In this document: piece after piece, positions 18,233-27,785 of the stretch
Position numbering within the stretch: position 1 is the stretch's first letter
Layout: every line of letters starts with the position of its first letter
From: Desulfobacula sp.
GTDB lineage: Bacteria; Desulfobacterota; Desulfobacteria; Desulfobacterales; Desulfobacteraceae
Reading direction: 5' to 3'
DNA: 64,000 bases
Assembly (NCBI RefSeq): GCF_030145145.1
Contig: NZ_JAQYWD010000001.1
Location: forward strand, 124,001 to 188,000
Position numbers and translations under genes: made by a program
The notes under the pieces: model-generated
Database searches by the model: none
What the model was told of the DNA's origin: nothing
The model's input: only the letters and a program-made list of their open reading frames with translations

Positions 18233-19064
18233 GGGCATTATCAATTAACCTGGTTTTTCCTATTTTTACAGCGATGGCCAGTAAGACCGGATGCTTGATG
18301 CTGTCGACATCCTCAAGGGTTTGGGGATCACAAAAGGAAATATAATCCAGGGCTGTTTCCGGAAACCCCTGGATAAAAGAGGCCATCTGACGTATGATGG
18401 CCCCGGGGCGCGTTTCTCCCCTGGCAATCAATTCCCTGGCCAGATTCAATGATTTAAAAAGACTCCGGGCAGATACCCGCTGGGACTCCGACAGATAGGC
18501 ATTCCGGGAACTCATGGCCAGCCCGTCTTTTTCCCTGATGATCTCCCCTGCGACAATCTCGATGTCGAGATCCAGGTCCAGCATCAGTTGGCGGATGATT
18601 TGCAGCTGCTGATAATCTTTTTGTCCAAACACGGCAATATCCGGTAGAATAATGTTAAACAATTTTGTGACGACGATGGCAACACCATCAAAATGGATCG
18701 GTCTGGATTTTCCGCACAAATGATCGGGAAGGGATTGAAGTTTTATTTCCGTCTGAAAGTTTTCAGGGTAGATATCGTCCTTCCTGGGTAAAAAAACAGC
18801 TGTTACGCCTGCCTTCCGGGCAAGGGCCAGATCATTTTCAATGTTTGACGGATAGGAGTCCAGATCTTCATTGGGCCCAAACTGTGCCGGGTTTACAAAG
18901 ATGCTGAGCACCAGCGTATCACAGAGGGGGCGACCTTTTTCCAACAGGGAAACATGACCCTGGTGCAGGTAACCCATGGTGGGAACAAAGCAGATGGTTT
19001 TTGATTCTTTTTTTCGGGTTTTTGACCATTCGTGCATTTCAGATTTTGTTTTTAATATATCCAT
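18213..19064 (-). CDS. panC: Pantothenate synthetase
   Basis: A 283-residue enzyme of standard length. The HIGH-type PTMGYLHQGHVSLL and FVNPAQFGPNEDLDSYP contain the ATP and pantoate contacts, and FGQKDYQQLQ and KDGLAMSSRN are the other family signatures. It condenses pantoate and beta-alanine with ATP hydrolysis to make vitamin B5, the coenzyme A precursor. Its ATG overlaps the stop codon of the upstream kinase by 1 bp, so it is probably translationally coupled. No panB or panD is nearby. Confidence 0.96.
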   Translation of the reverse strand: MDILKTKSEMHEWSKTRKKESKTICFVPTMGYLHQGHVSLLEKGRPLCDTLVLSIFVNPAQFGPNEDLDSYPSNIENDLALARKAGVTAVFLPRKDDIYPENFQTEIKLQSLPDHLCGKSRPIHFDGVAIVVTKLFNIILPDIAVFGQKDYQQLQIIRQLMLDLDLDIEIVAGEIIREKDGLAMSSRNAYLSESQRVSARSLFKSLNLARELIARGETRPGAIIRQMASFIQGFPETALDYISFCDPQTLEDVDSIKHPVLLAIAVKIGKTRLIDNALIDPSQ

Positions 19065-21163
19065 TATTTTTCCAGCTCCTCTTTAATGGCGATTCCCATG
19101 TCTAAAAGGGTATAGGGTTTTTTTATAAAACTGCCTGCGCCCAGGTCCTGGGCCATTAATACATCTTCTGATTCAGAAAATCCACTGGCAATGATGGCTT
19201 TTTGATCCGGATTTATTTTTTTTATCCGTTGATAGGTCTCAAGGCCACTGATGGAGGGGGTCATAATCATATCCAGAATGATCAGGTCAGCAGGATGGTT
19301 TCGGATGACATCAACCGCAGCATATCCGTTATCAACGGCCTGGGCCTGATATCCCAGGTGCTCAAGAATACCCAGGGCAATTTTTTGCTGGGCCTTTAAA
19401 TCATCCACCACCAGAATCCGCTGACCCTGGCCTTTGAGCGCATCAAGAGAGGTGGAAACCGCCTTGTGGGGTATGTCCTGGCGGACGGCCGGAAACAACA
19501 GGTCAAACCGTGTTCCCTTGTTATTTGAACTCACTTTTATACCGCCCTTGTGGTCCTGAACCGCATTCATTACAATGGTAAGCCCCAATCCCGTACCACT
19601 TTTTCCCATTTCTTTTTTGGTAAAAAACGGGTCAAATATTTTTTCCCTATATTTTTTATCAATACCCGCGCCATTATCCTTTACACTTAAACGGACATAT
19701 TCGCCCGGGACCATATCGTCATATCCCGGCATGGTGGCATTGATATATTCGTTGGCGGTTGTGATAAGAACGATGCCGCCCTCCCTGTTTGACACTTCTT
19801 CCACAGCATTCAACACAAGGTTCATGATCGTTTTTTCGATGTGAAGATACGAGCCGTTTATATTCAACAGTTCCGGCTCTGTTTCAACATCCAGTGTGAC
19901 CTGGGGATAGGTTTTTTTTAGGGTGTCGTACTCCCGGGCCATCAGATACCGGTCAATGATGGTATTGATATTGATGATGTCCATTTCCACGCTGACCCCC
20001 CGGGAAATGGTTAACAGGTCGCTCACCACGGCCGAGGCTTTCCGGCCGGAATCTTTAATCAGGTTCAATCCCTGTCTGGTTTGGGGATCAAGGGTTTTAT
20101 TCATCATCAGTACTTCCGGATAGGTGGCTATCCCGGACAGGATATTATTCAGATCATGGGCAACACTTCCCGCCAACGTTCCCAGGGCCTTTAATTTTTC
20201 AGCCCGGGCGAGTTTTTCTTTGAGGCGGTGTTGTTCTTTTTCCCGGATTTTTTTCTGGGACATGTCTCTTATAATCCCCTGGTACATATTGTGACTGTCA
20301 GGAAAATGACTGATTTTTGATCCCGTGATCTCTACGGGAATGGGGGTCCCGTCTTTGTGATGGACGATGGTTTCATAATTAAAATCATCCTTATTTTTTA
20401 TCTGGTCTTTGAAATGCACTAGGTTTTGCTCCGGCAGAAACTGGGTAATGGGGTGCCCCATCATTTCTTTTTGGGTAAACCCAAAGGTGGGATAAACAGC
20501 AGAATTGATAAAGGTAATGATTAACTGCTGATTTAATGTCCAGATCGTATCCGGTGTGTTTTTTATCAGGTGTTTAAACTCCCTGCCTGAAATTTCCAGA
20601 ACATTGATCAGGATGGCCAGGGAAAGGGTTACCAGGATGCATAAAAAGGAAAAGGTCCCAATGAACACCCCCCATTCCCGGGGGCTGGGAAGCCCATGGA
20701 GATGGTCCGGAGAAACCACCCCGTTAAAATTAAGATATCCAAAGGCCACCAGTGTTGTAATGGTCAGCACAAGGCTTGCCACCCCGCCTTTTATCCCGGA
20801 AAAAATCGCGGCAAAGGCAGAAAAACATAGCAAATATAACCTTGCACTGCCCATCAGGCCCATGGTCAAAAGGCAATGCACCCCCATGAAATAAAATCCG
20901 AACATGCCTGCCCAGACCCGTATGGGAAAGGGGATTTTCTTGAAAAAAGTGACACCAGCGGCCCACAGGTAAATCACCGTATACATAATGACATTATACC
21001 ATTCGGACTGCTCAAAGGCGTATCGACAGCTGATCAGATAGGGAACGATACCTGAAATTAGCAGAATCGAGAATAGACAGGTGAATATTTTTTTCTGCCA
21101 GAACAGAAGGATGTCTTCATCATCTTCGTAAATCGGGGTCAAATCAAAAATTTCTGAAATCAT
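19064..21163 (-). CDS. Membrane-bound PAS hybrid histidine kinase
   Basis: A 699-residue protein. About six hydrophobic segments in residues 25-195 form a membrane sensor. Then come a PAS domain (about 205-320), the phosphoacceptor helix GSVAHDLNNIL (His336), a GHKL ATPase (NLVLNAVEEV, DNGAGID, GTGLGL) and a receiver domain with Asp631 in LIILDMIMTP. Domain order matches the soluble kinase at 787, so they are likely relatives with different inputs. It sits upstream of and overlaps panC by 1 bp, a coupling with no obvious functional logic. Confidence 0.9.
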   Translation of the reverse strand: MISEIFDLTPIYEDDEDILLFWQKKIFTCLFSILLISGIVPYLISCRYAFEQSEWYNVIMYTVIYLWAAGVTFFKKIPFPIRVWAGMFGFYFMGVHCLLTMGLMGSARLYLLCFSAFAAIFSGIKGGVASLVLTITTLVAFGYLNFNGVVSPDHLHGLPSPREWGVFIGTFSFLCILVTLSLAILINVLEISGREFKHLIKNTPDTIWTLNQQLIITFINSAVYPTFGFTQKEMMGHPITQFLPEQNLVHFKDQIKNKDDFNYETIVHHKDGTPIPVEITGSKISHFPDSHNMYQGIIRDMSQKKIREKEQHRLKEKLARAEKLKALGTLAGSVAHDLNNILSGIATYPEVLMMNKTLDPQTRQGLNLIKDSGRKASAVVSDLLTISRGVSVEMDIININTIIDRYLMAREYDTLKKTYPQVTLDVETEPELLNINGSYLHIEKTIMNLVLNAVEEVSNREGGIVLITTANEYINATMPGYDDMVPGEYVRLSVKDNGAGIDKKYREKIFDPFFTKKEMGKSGTGLGLTIVMNAVQDHKGGIKVSSNNKGTRFDLLFPAVRQDIPHKAVSTSLDALKGQGQRILVVDDLKAQQKIALGILEHLGYQAQAVDNGYAAVDVIRNHPADLIILDMIMTPSISGLETYQRIKKINPDQKAIIASGFSESEDVLMAQDLGAGSFIKKPYTLLDMGIAIKEELEK

Positions 21164-21299
21164 AACCGTTGACTTAAATAGGGTTAAAAGATACGTAAGA
21201 CCATACTAAATTGAGCAGAAAATACAATCTCAACTTTCAAGGTTGGCCATTAAAGCTGAGGACCGATCGTTGAGATACAATGAAATTAAAGGAGCTGTC

Positions 21300-21878
21300 A
21301 TGGAACCATATATCCCCACCAGAGAGGATGCTTTCACATTATTAACCCAATACAATAAAAAACAGGGATTAATTCGTCATGCCCTAGCTGTTGAAGCTGT
21401 GATGGGCCATTTTGCCAAACGATTCAACGAGGATGAAGAAAAATGGCGGGTCATTGGACTGGTACATGACCTTGATTATGAAATGTTTCCCAATGACCAT
21501 TGCCACAAGTGTGTTGAGTTGTTTGAAGCAAATCAGTGGCCTGAAGCGTATATTCGGGCAGTCATCAGCCATGGCTGGGGCATCTGTTCCGATGTGAAAC
21601 CTGAAACCAATCTTGAAAAAACCCTTTATGCCATTGATGAACTGACGGGTCTTGTGGCCAGTGCTGCCTTGGTCCGCCCCTCAAAAAGCATCCTTGATAT
21701 CAAGGCAAAATCCGTGAAAAAGAAATTTAAAGACAAACGGTTTGCGGCAGGGGTTGACAGGGAAGTCATTCTAAAAGGCGCTCAATTTCTTGATATGGAA
21801 CTTTCCGACCTCATTACCCAGGTGATTTTAGGAATGCAGCCGGTGGCGGAACAGATTGGGTTAAAAGGAGAATTATAA
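21300..21878 (+). CDS. HD-domain hydrolase-like protein
   Basis: A 192-residue HD protein. HALAVE carries the first metal histidine and VHDLDYEMFPNDHCHKC the HD pair with further His ligands, as in HDIG proteins; VISHGWG is the later histidine. Members are metal-dependent phosphohydrolases, commonly on nucleotides; the substrate here is unknown. An in-frame TTG at 21243 exists, but AAAGGAG at 21288-21294 sets the ATG at 21300 as start. Confidence 0.82.
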   Translation: MEPYIPTREDAFTLLTQYNKKQGLIRHALAVEAVMGHFAKRFNEDEEKWRVIGLVHDLDYEMFPNDHCHKCVELFEANQWPEAYIRAVISHGWGICSDVKPETNLEKTLYAIDELTGLVASAALVRPSKSILDIKAKSVKKKFKDKRFAAGVDREVILKGAQFLDMELSDLITQVILGMQPVAEQIGLKGEL

Positions 21879-21909
21879 CGGCGGTTCCGGTTTTTATTGT
21901 TCAGAGGGA

Positions 21910-21925
21910 CGTCAAACTATTGACG
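21910..21925. promoter_or_regulatory. Perfect 6-4-6 palindrome upstream of the GGDEF gene
   Basis: CGTCAA-ACTA-TTGACG, 32 bp after the HD gene and 155 bp before the diguanylate cyclase. It could be an operator; the right arm also reads as a -35 (TTGACG), but no good -10 is visible at 17 bp. Confidence 0.3.
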
Positions 21926-22080
21926 CGACGGCATATTTTTCCATGGTCGGTACAGGTGTGGCGGTGGTTTGTATTTTTAATATACTGTAATTATTGAGTT
22001 TTTATGGTTTTATGTATTTTGGCATGAGTATTGCTTCTTTCCTTTTATAAGCGGGTTATATACTGAAATGAGGAAAGAAC

Positions 22081-23157
22081 ATGAATCAAGCATTAAACAG
22101 ACTCTCCAGAAGATTGACGGCCTTGTTTTCCATGATTTTCAAGGTTGCCCAAAGACAGGCGGACCATAAACAGCTAACGCATCACATCATTGCATTAAAT
22201 CAGAAACAATCCTCCCGGGATATTATCAATGAAGTCGCCCTTTGTTTAAAAGAACTCCTCAATTACAGGTTATTTGCCTTTGTGGTCAAAAAAAAGAAGG
22301 CCGTTGATGTCTGGCTGGATCCCAGGATGTATAAAAAATCTCTTGAAGAAATTATTTTAAACGATTTTCATGTTGAAAATAAAAACGATTTAAATTATCT
22401 GAATCAGACATTTCACCCGGATGATCAGGAAGAAAAATTCAATATTAAAGACCTTGTTTTTTATGAGGTATCCGAGGAAAATTGTTATTGTCGAATTTAT
22501 ATGCTTCCCCAAAAGCAGTGGTACAGTCATCATGATGACGTAGTCAATCTTATCCTTCAAGGATGCGCCGCCGCCCTGTCCCAGCAGGTTAAAATTGAAA
22601 ATTTAAAGACGGCAGCTGTCATTGACCCGTTAACCGGGTGTTATAACAGAAGAGAATTCGAGACTCAGTTGAAACGAAATATGGCAGGCGCCATCCGGCA
22701 TAAAACAAAGTTGTCCGTCTTTCTGTTTGATCTGGATCATTTTAAGCGGGTAAATGATACCTATGGCCATCTTGCCGGGGATAAAGTGTTACAGGAAGTA
22801 ACCGCCCTTGTGCAAAGAAACATGAGAACAGGAGATATCCTTGCCCGGTACGGCGGGGAAGAATTTATTGCGATTTTACCGGAAACCGATAAAACAAGAG
22901 CCATGGAACTTGCGGACCGTCTGAGAATTAAAATTTCAAACAAGCGGATTGTGCATGATAAGGAAACCATAACCGTGACTGCCAGTTTTGGTGTGTCCGA
23001 GCTGACCCCCCAGGCAGATATGACCCGGATCATCCAGGATGCGGATACCATGCTGTACCGGGCCAAACTGAACGGGCGGAACACAGTGATGCCCGGCGTC
23101 ATTAAGGTCCTTCCCAGTAATTCTTCTGAACGGGCAAATACCCTGGTTAGAGTTTAA
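22081..23157 (+). CDS. Diguanylate cyclase (GGDEF domain)
   Basis: A 358-residue soluble protein. Residues about 30-180 look like a GAF-type sensor. The C-terminal GGDEF domain has the active-site motif GGEEF at 258-262 and a product-inhibition site RTGD at 249-252, five residues upstream, so it should be an active, feedback-inhibited enzyme making cyclic di-GMP from two GTP. GAGGAAAG just before the ATG is a clear ribosome binding site. It overlaps the convergent chemoreceptor gene by 11 bp. Confidence 0.93.
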   Translation: MNQALNRLSRRLTALFSMIFKVAQRQADHKQLTHHIIALNQKQSSRDIINEVALCLKELLNYRLFAFVVKKKKAVDVWLDPRMYKKSLEEIILNDFHVENKNDLNYLNQTFHPDDQEEKFNIKDLVFYEVSEENCYCRIYMLPQKQWYSHHDDVVNLILQGCAAALSQQVKIENLKTAAVIDPLTGCYNRREFETQLKRNMAGAIRHKTKLSVFLFDLDHFKRVNDTYGHLAGDKVLQEVTALVQRNMRTGDILARYGGEEFIAILPETDKTRAMELADRLRIKISNKRIVHDKETITVTASFGVSELTPQADMTRIIQDADTMLYRAKLNGRNTVMPGVIKVLPSNSSERANTLVRV

Positions 23158-25204
23158 ATTTTTCGGTCATGGCCTGTAATTGAAGCATGACATTGTTCAC
23201 GAGGCTTGCCTTTTCTTTAACGGTTAAAGAAAATTGGTTGATTTCTTTTGATGTCGCCAGCACATCAGTGATCTCTTCAGCCACCTGACCGGATACGTCG
23301 GAACTTTGGGTAACATTGACATTTACTTCCTGTATGCCCAGAGAGACCTGGCTGATATTTTCAGCAATTTCAATGGTCGTGGTGGATTGGGTCTCAATGG
23401 CAGCAGCAGCTTCCGTGACAAATTGATTGATTTGATGAATGATTTGTGAAATCCCCTGGATTTCAGTGACAGCACCGCTGATTTGATTCTGGATATCCTG
23501 GATGTTTTTAGCAATGTCATCCGTAGCATCAGCTGTCTGGCCGGCCAACTCCTTGATCTCCTTTGCAACAACCGCAAACCCTTTCCCGGCCTCTCCGGCC
23601 CTTGCTGCTTCAATGGTTGCATTTAAGGCCAGAAGATTGGTCTGGGAAGAAATCCGATTAATGGTGTCCGTGACCTTATTGATTTCATCGGCAGCCCGGC
23701 CCAGCTCGCTGACCCTTTTTGAGGTCTGCTCAGCTTTCTCAACGGCGCTGCGGGTTATTTCCATGGTATGGGTTGAGTTCTGGGAGACCTTTTTGATGTT
23801 TGACCGCATGTCAATGGTGCGGGCGGCCACAATTTCCACATTCGTGCTCGCCTGTTCCATGGCCGCTGCCACAGAATCCATGTTCACGCTCATTTCTTCT
23901 GCAGCTGAAGCAACTGTATTCAGCTTTGAAACAGTTGTTTCAGATCCTTCACTCATTCGATCGGACACCTGGTTTAATTCCCCGGAGGCCGAGCTCAGGG
24001 TGCCAACACCGGAATGGAGCTCTCGTATCATTTCGGCCAGGCCTTTGACCATTTCATTCATGGCATCAACCGTGTCTCGGATGGCATCGGTTGCCGTATA
24101 GGCAAAGGTGTAGTTAAAGTTACCGTTTGCCACTTCTTTTGCCAGTCTTGCCATGCCATTCATGTTTTTCATCAGCTGCCGGTTCATGAATCCGATGATC
24201 AGGGCACCGAGGATCAGGGCGATGATGCCACTGATCCCCGCACCGGTCATGATCTGCTTGTTTACACCGGTCATGAGCTCTGCTTCAGATACGGCTACGG
24301 TAAAATAAAGGTCCCAGGGTTTAAAATAATTTATATGGGCATAATACGTCTTTTGATGATGGCCATAGATGGCCGTCCCGGATTTACCCGTCAAGATGTC
24401 CGTGTCTGTTTCAAATTCCCGGAGGTTTAAGGCGTGGTATGCTTTGTCGGGGTGGATAAGGATCTGGCCGTCTGATGAATTGACAAAGGAATACCCGTGA
24501 CCGCCCACCGTAACCGTGTTGATAAGTTCCACAAGGTCCTGGGTTAAAATTTTACTAGTCACAGAGTATGCACCGATAATGTTTTCATCCAGGGTGTCCT
24601 TGAACGGCTGGAGATGCTGCATGGAAATCTCGGCTCCCTGTTTCGTGAGAAACAGATACGCTTTGCCGGCCATTATGGATTTATAAAGATCGGTTCCCGA
24701 CGTATAGTATTCTCCAATAGCCCTTGAACTATCTTTATTTTTAGCGCTTGAGGAGACTTTGATCAATTTATCACCGTGGTGCTGATACAACGCAACATCA
24801 GAAGTGCTGAATTTACCAATTTTATCAACGATGCCATGATCGGCCGTAATAAACGTCAGCCCGAAAATGATTTTTGGAAGGGTGATCGTTTCTTTCTTTT
24901 CTGAAGCGACATCATAGATGGCCATATCAACTGTTCTGGAATCGACAATCATTATTGTCCCCGCGCTTTGACTTTCCGCCATCAGCGCCCCCATATCCGC
25001 ATCTATTTTTTCTTTTTGCAGGTTATATTTCAGCTGAATGGTTTTCAACAAGACATCTGACACGTTTTGAATGGTGGTCTGTCCTTTTAAAAGAAAAGAG
25101 TGTTTGGTTTGGTAAAAATTCACCATTGCAATAATCAAAATGGTCAGGAAAATGATGCCAAAGGAACCGATATACAGTCTTTTATCAAATCCGATATGTG
25201 CCAT
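23147..25204 (-). CDS. Methyl-accepting chemotaxis protein with Cache sensor
   Basis: A 685-residue transmembrane chemoreceptor. An N-terminal membrane span (about 12-30), a periplasmic Cache-type domain (about 35-300; VGGHGYSFVNSSDGQILIHP), a second span (about 312-338), a HAMP linker and a long cytoplasmic signalling coiled coil whose hairpin tip reads ISSQTNLLALNATIEAARAG. It would control CheA in response to an unknown small molecule. No che genes are adjacent. AAGGAGTAG precedes the ATG. Confidence 0.95.
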   Translation of the reverse strand: MAHIGFDKRLYIGSFGIIFLTILIIAMVNFYQTKHSFLLKGQTTIQNVSDVLLKTIQLKYNLQKEKIDADMGALMAESQSAGTIMIVDSRTVDMAIYDVASEKKETITLPKIIFGLTFITADHGIVDKIGKFSTSDVALYQHHGDKLIKVSSSAKNKDSSRAIGEYYTSGTDLYKSIMAGKAYLFLTKQGAEISMQHLQPFKDTLDENIIGAYSVTSKILTQDLVELINTVTVGGHGYSFVNSSDGQILIHPDKAYHALNLREFETDTDILTGKSGTAIYGHHQKTYYAHINYFKPWDLYFTVAVSEAELMTGVNKQIMTGAGISGIIALILGALIIGFMNRQLMKNMNGMARLAKEVANGNFNYTFAYTATDAIRDTVDAMNEMVKGLAEMIRELHSGVGTLSSASGELNQVSDRMSEGSETTVSKLNTVASAAEEMSVNMDSVAAAMEQASTNVEIVAARTIDMRSNIKKVSQNSTHTMEITRSAVEKAEQTSKRVSELGRAADEINKVTDTINRISSQTNLLALNATIEAARAGEAGKGFAVVAKEIKELAGQTADATDDIAKNIQDIQNQISGAVTEIQGISQIIHQINQFVTEAAAAIETQSTTTIEIAENISQVSLGIQEVNVNVTQSSDVSGQVAEEITDVLATSKEINQFSLTVKEKASLVNNVMLQLQAMTEKFKL

Positions 25205-25339
25205 TGTCTACTCCTTATTTTATAGCTGGAACCCCGTGTGACCGCTTTCGTCTGAATCGCTATGCTTACAGGAAAAACCAAAGAAACACTATGTAAATTT
25301 GCAGTCCTTAGACATTCATGGGTCAACTTTACAGCAACG

Positions 25340-26929
25340 CTATGATGTCGTACGAACTTCTATGTTTTTTCCCTGCAGATAGTCTTTTACCTTTTGAATG
25401 GGCACTTCCTGTCTGTGAAAGATACCGGCGGCCAGGGCTGCTTCGGCACCCGTTTTTTCAAATACCTGGGCAAAATGCGCTTCACACCCAGCCCCGCTGG
25501 AGGCAATCACCGGTATGGAAACGGCATTTTTTACCGCCGTGATCAATTCAAGGTCAAATCCTGAGTTGGTGCCATCCCTATCAATACAATTGAGAAGAAT
25601 TTCCCCGGCACCCAGTTCCTGGCAGGCTTGGGCCAGGGCAACGGCATCCAGGTCCCGGGTTTCCCTGCCGCCCTGGACCGTACATTGATACCAGCAATAG
25701 GCTTCATTGTTCGGACCGGGCACCATGGTTTTGATGACATGATGCTGCTTCGCCTCTGCTGGTGAATTGACATAGATTCTTTTGGGGTCAATTGAAATGA
25801 CAACGGCCTGGTTGCCGTATACGTTAGAGATTTGTTCCAGGGGACTTTTCCCTGTTTTTTTTCCTGTTTTTAAATATTGTTCCACTGTATAGACGGCATC
25901 ACTGCCAATGGATATTTTATCTGCCCCAGACCTGAAATACTGGGCCGCCACCTCAAGTGCGGTATAGGTTTTACCCTTACTGTCCGTATAATCCCGGATT
26001 CCGCCGCCAATGGTCAAGGGGACAAAAACGTTTTTACTGGTTTCTTCCAGAACGGCGATCATGGGCAGGTCTTTCAATGGAAAATCCCTGAACCCTGTGA
26101 TATTTAAAAACGTGATCTCATCGGCCCCTTCTTCATAATACCGCTTGGCAAGGGCCACGGGTTTGCCAAGGTTCCTGACATTTCCGTCATCCCTTACATC
26201 ATACTGATCCCCTTTGGTCACCACCAGGTCCCCCTGGTCATTGCTCCTGACATCCAGGCAGGCAATAATTCTTTTGGAAAGCCCTTTTCCCTTGATATCA
26301 ATGGCTGTTTGGGCTCTCAGGTCCTTTTGATAAATAAAATTTTCCAAGAGTTTGAGACCGGCAGTTCCGCTTTTTTCCGGGTGGAACTGGGTACCGATGA
26401 CATTGCCTTTCTGAACACTGCTCACAAACTCATACCCATAATTTGTGGTGGTTAAAATAATGTCCGCATCCTCCGGGACAATATGATAGGAGTGGACAAA
26501 ATAAAATTTTGTGTCCGGTGCTACATCCTTAAAAACCGGCGAGTCCTTTTTCAGGTTTACCCCGTTCCATCCAATGTGGGGAACCGCCAGCCGTGTCTGG
26601 AATCGGTTGACCCGGCCCTTGAAGATCCCCAGGCTTTCATGGTCTGAAACATCTTCTTGGCTGCCTTCAAAAAGGGCCTGCATGCCCAGGCAGATACCAA
26701 AGAACGGCTGGTCTGCCCTCAGGTACTCCCGCAGGGGACGGATATAGTTTTTTTCGTTGAGAATCCGGATCATGCTCGCATAATTTCCCACCCCGGGAAA
26801 CAAGAGCTTTTCCGCATCCAGAATATCAGACGGTCGGGTAACCGGTTTGATGGTTCCCCCCAGCCGTTCAATGGCATTGGCAACACTTCGAACATTGCCG
26901 GCCCCATAATCTAGTAAGGTAATGATCAT
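25340..26929 (-). CDS. hisHF: Fused imidazole glycerol phosphate synthase HisHF
   Basis: A 529-residue fusion. Residues 1-205 are the HisH glutamine amidotransferase (nucleophile Cys80 in FFGICLGMQALF, His/Glu in GTQFHPEKSG). Residues about 225-529 are the HisF cyclase barrel (ACLDVRSNDQG, VISIDPKRI). Ammonia from glutamine is channelled to make imidazole glycerol phosphate and AICAR in histidine synthesis. Most bacteria encode two separate subunits; this order and the inserted loop after LTIGGGIRDY, before GADKISIGSDAV, resemble the eukaryotic HIS7 type. It is last in a minus-strand run, 6 bp after the thioesterase gene. No other his gene is present. Confidence 0.94.
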   Translation of the reverse strand: MIITLLDYGAGNVRSVANAIERLGGTIKPVTRPSDILDAEKLLFPGVGNYASMIRILNEKNYIRPLREYLRADQPFFGICLGMQALFEGSQEDVSDHESLGIFKGRVNRFQTRLAVPHIGWNGVNLKKDSPVFKDVAPDTKFYFVHSYHIVPEDADIILTTTNYGYEFVSSVQKGNVIGTQFHPEKSGTAGLKLLENFIYQKDLRAQTAIDIKGKGLSKRIIACLDVRSNDQGDLVVTKGDQYDVRDDGNVRNLGKPVALAKRYYEEGADEITFLNITGFRDFPLKDLPMIAVLEETSKNVFVPLTIGGGIRDYTDSKGKTYTALEVAAQYFRSGADKISIGSDAVYTVEQYLKTGKKTGKSPLEQISNVYGNQAVVISIDPKRIYVNSPAEAKQHHVIKTMVPGPNNEAYCWYQCTVQGGRETRDLDAVALAQACQELGAGEILLNCIDRDGTNSGFDLELITAVKNAVSIPVIASSGAGCEAHFAQVFEKTGAEAALAAGIFHRQEVPIQKVKDYLQGKNIEVRTTS

Positions 26930-26935
26930 ATTCTT

Positions 26936-27340
26936 CTATCCTTCAAATACCGGGAGGAGGTGTAATATTTCCTTGAGTTCTCCTTCAAGTTTAACGGGTT
27001 TTCCATTACGGTCTGCAATCACAAAGGTGATGTCCGCATCGACGCAAACCGCACCGGTCTTTTTATTGATAATTTTCTGTTTGATGACGGCACTGGTGTT
27101 ACCGATTTTTCCAAGACCTGATTTGATGAAAACAAGGTCATTGGGCCTGGCCTGACTTTTATACGAAATATTGATATTAACGATAAAAAATGAAAAACCG
27201 GACTGCATGAACGCTTCAAGGTCAAGATGGTCTTCCAGCATCTGCCACCTGCCTTCTTCTAAAAATTCAAGATACCGGGCATTGTTCACATGCTGGTACA
27301 GGTCTGTATGATATCCTCTGATTTTGATTTCAGTTTCCAT
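26936..27340 (-). CDS. YbgC/4-hydroxybenzoyl-CoA-type acyl-CoA thioesterase
   Basis: A 134-residue single hot-dog-fold protein. YHTDLYQHVNNARYLEFLEEGR carries the catalytic aspartate of the DxxxHVNN motif typical of this thioesterase family, and FIVNINISYKSQARPNDLV is the following strand pair. It would hydrolyse an acyl-CoA or acyl-ACP; the chain is unknown. GGGAG six bases before the ATG supports the start. It is between the methyltransferase remnant and hisHF, same strand. Confidence 0.87.
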   Translation of the reverse strand: METEIKIRGYHTDLYQHVNNARYLEFLEEGRWQMLEDHLDLEAFMQSGFSFFIVNINISYKSQARPNDLVFIKSGLGKIGNTSAVIKQKIINKKTGAVCVDADITFVIADRNGKPVKLEGELKEILHLLPVFEG

Positions 27341-27411
27341 TTGCTACTCCCATGGATTTATACGATCAATTGTTTTGCAATCTCCTAAAGATAATGATCC
27401 TGTCCGCCGGG

Positions 27412-27780
27412 TCAACCCTGTTTTTCTGCGGTAATTCCCTGGCGGGTGTCATGGAAGCAAAGGGCCTTGAATCCACACAATGCCAACCGGTTCAGGGTGT
27501 TTTTAACAAAGGCATCCTTGGATTTGATTTTTTTCGGGCTGCCGGTATAGTGAAATAAGTTTGAATGGTCAGCCATGACCCTGAAAAGCGCGGCATAAAA
27601 TTTTTTTCCATACAGATTTCCGGCCCCGGTCTTTAATGCAAATATCGCTGAATACCCAAGGCCCCCACAGGTATCGAGAACCGTATCTTTTGGTCGAACC
27701 ACCAATTGCGTCTTTAATCTGGCATCGGTCAACGGATCAATATCTTTGGATCGGTGCATCTTGATGCCGTTGATCTCCAT
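27412..27780 (-). pseudogene. Methyltransferase-like gene with an apparent internal deletion
   Basis: An open frame of 122 residues. The front (MEINGIKMHRSKDIDP, then the SAM-binding motif I DTCGGLGYSAI) and the back (KKFYAALFRVMADHSNLFHYTG) both look like one predicted methyltransferase family. In intact relatives, as I recall them, roughly 70-80 residues lie between these parts, including an acidic motif II and a DPPRF-type segment. Here they are joined at about GAGNLYG (near 27612-27628) with the frame kept. The result lacks most of the SAM fold and is probably inactive. It starts 5 bp after the asnS stop. Confidence 0.6.
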
Positions 27781-27785
27781 GGCCG

